Below the pieces are notes generated by a model. The model was not told the origin of the DNA and did not search any database. It saw only the letters and a list, made by a program, of their open reading frames with translations. Below, piece after piece: positions 5,232 to 7,374 of a DNA stretch of 7,374 nucleotides. The position numbers were made by a program, and so were the translations under genes. Source of the DNA: JBEKVE01 sp049514335. Its GTDB lineage: Bacteria > Actinomycetota > Acidimicrobiia > Acidimicrobiales > UBA8190. Position 1 is the stretch's first letter, and the number at the start of each line of letters is the position of its first letter. The stretch is taken from NCBI GenBank assembly GCA_049514335.1, contig JBEKVE010000159.1, positions 1 to 7,374 on the forward strand. Direction: 5' to 3'.

Positions 5232-7058
5232 CTACCTGCGTCCCCGCCACAGCACGAGCGACGACGTGCTGAGGGCGCGCGGGTCGGTCGTGTACGCCTC
5301 CACCAACCACCGTGCCCCGGGCTGCGGCGCGGTGTCGACGGCGGGCGGGTACAGGGTGACGGTGTCCGAGGTGTGGGGGCCGACCTCGACGGCGCCGCCC
5401 CCCGCCCGGTGCCAGAACCCGTCGGGGTTGTCCCCGGTGTTCACGAGGAAGTGCGGTGTCACCGTGGCGCCGGTGCGGTTGTCGACGGTGACCGTGACGG
5501 CGTCGAAGAGCCGGTCGTGCGCCGTGGTCCCCACCGACCGCACCACCAGCTGGAGCGGGGCGCTCGACAGGGCGAGCGCCGAAGCCACCACGACGCCGGC
5601 CACCGGCACCGCCACCGCCAGCCAGGGCCGGGCCCGCACCGACCGCCAGACCGGGGCCAGGCGCGCCGGGGCGAGTGGCGCCGTGGATGGCGGCGACGGG
5701 GCCCACGACGGTGCCGTGCCGGCGCTGCGCGCCGGACGGGGCGGGGCGGGCGCCACCGTGAGGAGGCCGAGCACGGCCACGGGGAAGAGGTCGACGAGGT
5801 AGCTCGACAGGCTCCGGGCCGAGAAGAAGAACACCACCGGGAGCAGCAGCGGCCAGGCGCGCTTGAGCGACCGGTACCACACGACGAAGGACGCCACGAT
5901 GGCCACGTACGCGAGCGCGCCGGCCAGCGTGATGAGGCTCAGGTTCACGCCACCGGTGACGCCGTGGGTGGCGAGGGTGACGAGACCCTGGCCGTCGGCC
6001 ACGAGAGGGTCGATGAAGGGCGTGAAGGCGCCGTGGAACCAGGCCACGGGCGACCACACCACGAAGGGGACGTTCACGACAGCGAACACCGCACCCACCA
6101 CCGCCACGTAGCGCGCCACGGTGGGAAGGGCGCGACGTCCGCTGCGGTGGGCCTCGATGGCGATGCCGGCCGCCAGCACGGGCACGCAGAACCACGGCAG
6201 CTGTTTGATCGAGCACGCCAGGCCGAGCGCCACGGGGCCCATCCACCGGGCCAGACCGGCGTCGCGGCCGAGGCCGTAGCGGTCCCAGCGCCACACCGCC
6301 AGGACCATGAAGGGCAGGAAACTGGCGTCGGTGCCGCTGTTGGCGAACATGCCCACGAAGATGGGCGTCAAGGTGACGAGCGCCCCGAGCCAGCGCAACC
6401 ACACCGGCAGGAGGGCGAAGAGCAGCACGCCGGTGACGAGCCAGGCGGCGAGGTCCATCCAGTCCACCACGTGGTGCTGCAGGCCGAGCGCCAACGCCGG
6501 CAGGTCGAGGAGGAACGACCCTGCCGGGTACGACACGTGCGCCACATGGCCACCGGTCACGGTGTAGGTCCAGTAGTGGGGCGGGAACTTGAGCAGCGCG
6601 GCGGCAGGTGCCATCGACGCGGTGTAGGGGTCCATGCCGTGCAACAACGCATGGGCCGACACGTCGTCGAAGGCCGCCGCGTCGGTCGTGTAGAAGATGC
6701 GCGTGTGGATGACGATGGCCTGCGGGAGGACGGTGGCGGCGAGGACACCACCGAGGGCGAGGAGCTGGAACCACAGCGCCCGGGGGCTCACCGACACCCA
6801 GCACCCCACCATGCCGGCGATGCCGCCCAGCACGAGCAGCGCGGCGGCCACGGTGGTGGCGGCCGACGACCACCAGAAGCCCCACAGGTCGATGCCACCG
6901 GTGAGCACCCCCAGCCACACGAGCGTCCAGGCGCAGCGCTCCATGATCTCGACCTGGGCCCGGGGTGCGTCGGCGTCGCCCGTCGCCACCGGGGTCGACC
7001 GGAGGGTCTCGAGCCGGCGCAGGTGGCGCGGTGGCGAAGGTTGCTGGAGGACGCTCAT
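5232..7058 (-). CDS. GT87-like GT-C glycosyltransferase with C-terminal exoplasmic beta domain
   Basis: This 608-residue polytopic membrane protein resembles the GT-C glycosyltransferases of the GT87 / DUF2029 type, which transfer sugars from polyprenyl-phosphate donors on the outer face of the membrane. After two or three membrane segments (about 43-116) the first large loop holds YTTDAAAFDD (123-132) and GMDPY (141-145), matching the acidic catalytic region and the GxDPY motif of the family. A second family mark is SIKQLPWF (283-290). About nine further membrane segments reach residue 436. A Pro/Ala-rich linker (436-470), one more membrane segment (about 478-498), and a 110-residue beta-rich domain (about 500-608, with VTVTVDNRTG at 521-530) follow. 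That domain should lie outside the membrane and may bind carbohydrate. ATG 7058 gives a start without a clear ribosome site. GTG 7172 would add 38 residues, and ATG 6944 (residue 39, MERCAWTLVW) would remove 38. Substrate and acceptor are unknown. Confidence 0.82.
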   Translation of the reverse strand: MSVLQQPSPPRHLRRLETLRSTPVATGDADAPRAQVEIMERCAWTLVWLGVLTGGIDLWGFWWSSAATTVAAALLVLGGIAGMVGCWVSVSPRALWFQLLALGGVLAATVLPQAIVIHTRIFYTTDAAAFDDVSAHALLHGMDPYTASMAPAAALLKFPPHYWTYTVTGGHVAHVSYPAGSFLLDLPALALGLQHHVVDWMDLAAWLVTGVLLFALLPVWLRWLGALVTLTPIFVGMFANSGTDASFLPFMVLAVWRWDRYGLGRDAGLARWMGPVALGLACSIKQLPWFCVPVLAAGIAIEAHRSGRRALPTVARYVAVVGAVFAVVNVPFVVWSPVAWFHGAFTPFIDPLVADGQGLVTLATHGVTGGVNLSLITLAGALAYVAIVASFVVWYRSLKRAWPLLLPVVFFFSARSLSSYLVDLFPVAVLGLLTVAPAPPRPARSAGTAPSWAPSPPSTAPLAPARLAPVWRSVRARPWLAVAVPVAGVVVASALALSSAPLQLVVRSVGTTAHDRLFDAVTVTVDNRTGATVTPHFLVNTGDNPDGFWHRAGGGAVEVGPHTSDTVTLYPPAVDTAPQPGARWLVEAYTTDPRALSTSSLVLWRGRR

Positions 7059-7189
7059 GACCGGGGCGGGGCTCGCCCTGCCGCGCGTGAAGCGTCGATC
7101 GCTCCGACACCGCACCACGGGGGCCCGCAGGCAGTCTGCCACGACAGCAGCGAGGCGGTGCGTCCGGTCCACCGGGGCGGCCCCTCGGG

Positions 7190-7219
7190 CGGGGGACGGG
7201 GTGGTGACGGCGTCCCCCG
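7190..7219. repeat. 9-bp perfect inverted repeat upstream of the glycosyltransferase gene
   Basis: CGGGGGACG (7190-7198) and CGTCCCCCG (7211-7219) are exact complements with a 12-nt loop. It lies between the stop of the partial gene at the right edge and the start of the glycosyltransferase. It could weaken read-through or act as a leader hairpin, but no T-run follows on the minus strand, so a classical terminator is not supported. In this GC-rich DNA part of the match may be chance. Confidence 0.45.
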
Positions 7220-7245
7220 GTGGCCGGTCGCCCGCGCCGCGTGCG

Positions 7246-7288
7246 GTCCGGACCGGCCGTGCCGTCCGGACCGGCCGTGCCGTCCGGA
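7246..7288. repeat. 18-bp tandem repeat, about 2.4 copies, intergenic
   Basis: The unit GTCCGGACCGGCCGTGCC occurs twice in full (7246-7263 and 7264-7281), followed by GTCCGGA (7282-7288). Each unit starts with the self-complementary octamer GTCCGGAC, so the array can fold or bind dimeric proteins. It lies between two minus-strand genes, 19 nt downstream of the stop of the partial gene. The repeat is also readable in frame as Asp-Gly-Thr-Ala-Gly-Pro on the minus strand, but no plausible gene uses that frame. Confidence 0.85.
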
Positions 7289-7306
7289 GTCAGCCCGTCG
7301 TCCTGG

Positions 7307-7374
7307 TCACACGAGCTCGGGCGTCCACACCACCCCGAGCCGGTCGAGGATCGCATCGCTGTCGGCGACGGCAT
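7307..7374 (-). CDS. C-terminal end of a gene running off the right edge (partial)
   Basis: Read on the minus strand, the frame gives AVADSDAILDRLGVVWTPELV in two parts (AVADSDAILDRLG, then VVWTPELV) followed by a TGA stop at 7307-7309. G or C at nearly every third codon position and the balanced, protein-like composition favour this frame over the competing ones. The fragment is too short to name a family. It lies upstream of the glycosyltransferase gene in the same direction, with about 250 nt between them if that gene starts at 7058. Confidence 0.5.
   Translation of the reverse strand, partial: AVADSDAILDRLGVVWTPELV

Noticed and set aside
5204..7288. CRISPR array or mobile-element ends
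   Set aside because: The only tandem repeats (4254-4334 and 7246-7288) are contiguous without spacers, and no transposase, integrase, target-site duplication or terminal inverted repeat pair was seen.
4807..7374. An 855-residue minus-strand reading frame that joins the small coiled-coil protein to a long upstream extension
   Set aside because: The upstream part is Arg/Pro/Gly-rich, low-complexity translation of the glycosyltransferase gene in another frame. The real glycosyltransferase frame has clear membrane segments and motifs, and the small gene has its own well-spaced ribosome site.

Overview
The window is very GC-rich (roughly 70 percent by eye, with G or C at almost every third codon position), uses many GTG starts, and carries tightly packed genes. 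The GT-C-type membrane proteins, the short lipoprotein with an actinobacterial look and the codon use suggest a high-GC Actinomycetota genome. An acidimicrobial lineage is possible, but no marker gene fixes the taxon. No tRNA, rRNA, transposon, phage, toxin-antitoxin or CRISPR signature was seen.

Layout. On the plus strand the window opens with the last codons of an upstream gene, then a 754-residue polytopic membrane protein of the YfhO / PTPS-related type (106-2370). It meets, tail to tail with a 35-nt overlap, a minus-strand cytoplasmic PAS-GGDEF diguanylate cyclase (2336-3214). A divergent gap of about 290 nt (3215-3508) carries the best regulatory signal in the window: a sigma70-like promoter pointing right whose 17-nt spacer holds most of a perfect 9-bp inverted repeat. 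Downstream are a stand-alone Lon substrate-binding-domain protein (3509-4135) and a small lipoprotein (4128-4769) whose start overlaps the preceding stop. The lipoprotein carries five perfect 15-bp repeats encoding a Thr/Ser/Pro/Val linker just after the lipidated cysteine.

The right part is on the minus strand and converges on the lipoprotein with a 37-nt gap. Read in the direction of transcription it holds the C-terminal end of a gene running off the window (7307-7374), an intergenic stretch with an 18-bp tandem repeat and a 9-bp hairpin, a GT87-like GT-C glycosyltransferase with a C-terminal exoplasmic beta-rich domain (5232-7058), and, 35 nt further on, a 129-residue uncharacterised protein with a charged coiled-coil tail (4807-5196).

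How the genes fit together. Two GT-C-superfamily membrane proteins, a lipoprotein and a c-di-GMP synthase make an envelope or surface-glycan neighbourhood plausible. The genes lie in several transcription units, so this is a contextual guess, not a demonstrated pathway. I see no clear undescribed defence or mobile system. The items most worth a second look are the palindromic promoter, the in-frame repeat in the lipoprotein, and the glycosyltransferase plus small coiled-coil protein pair.
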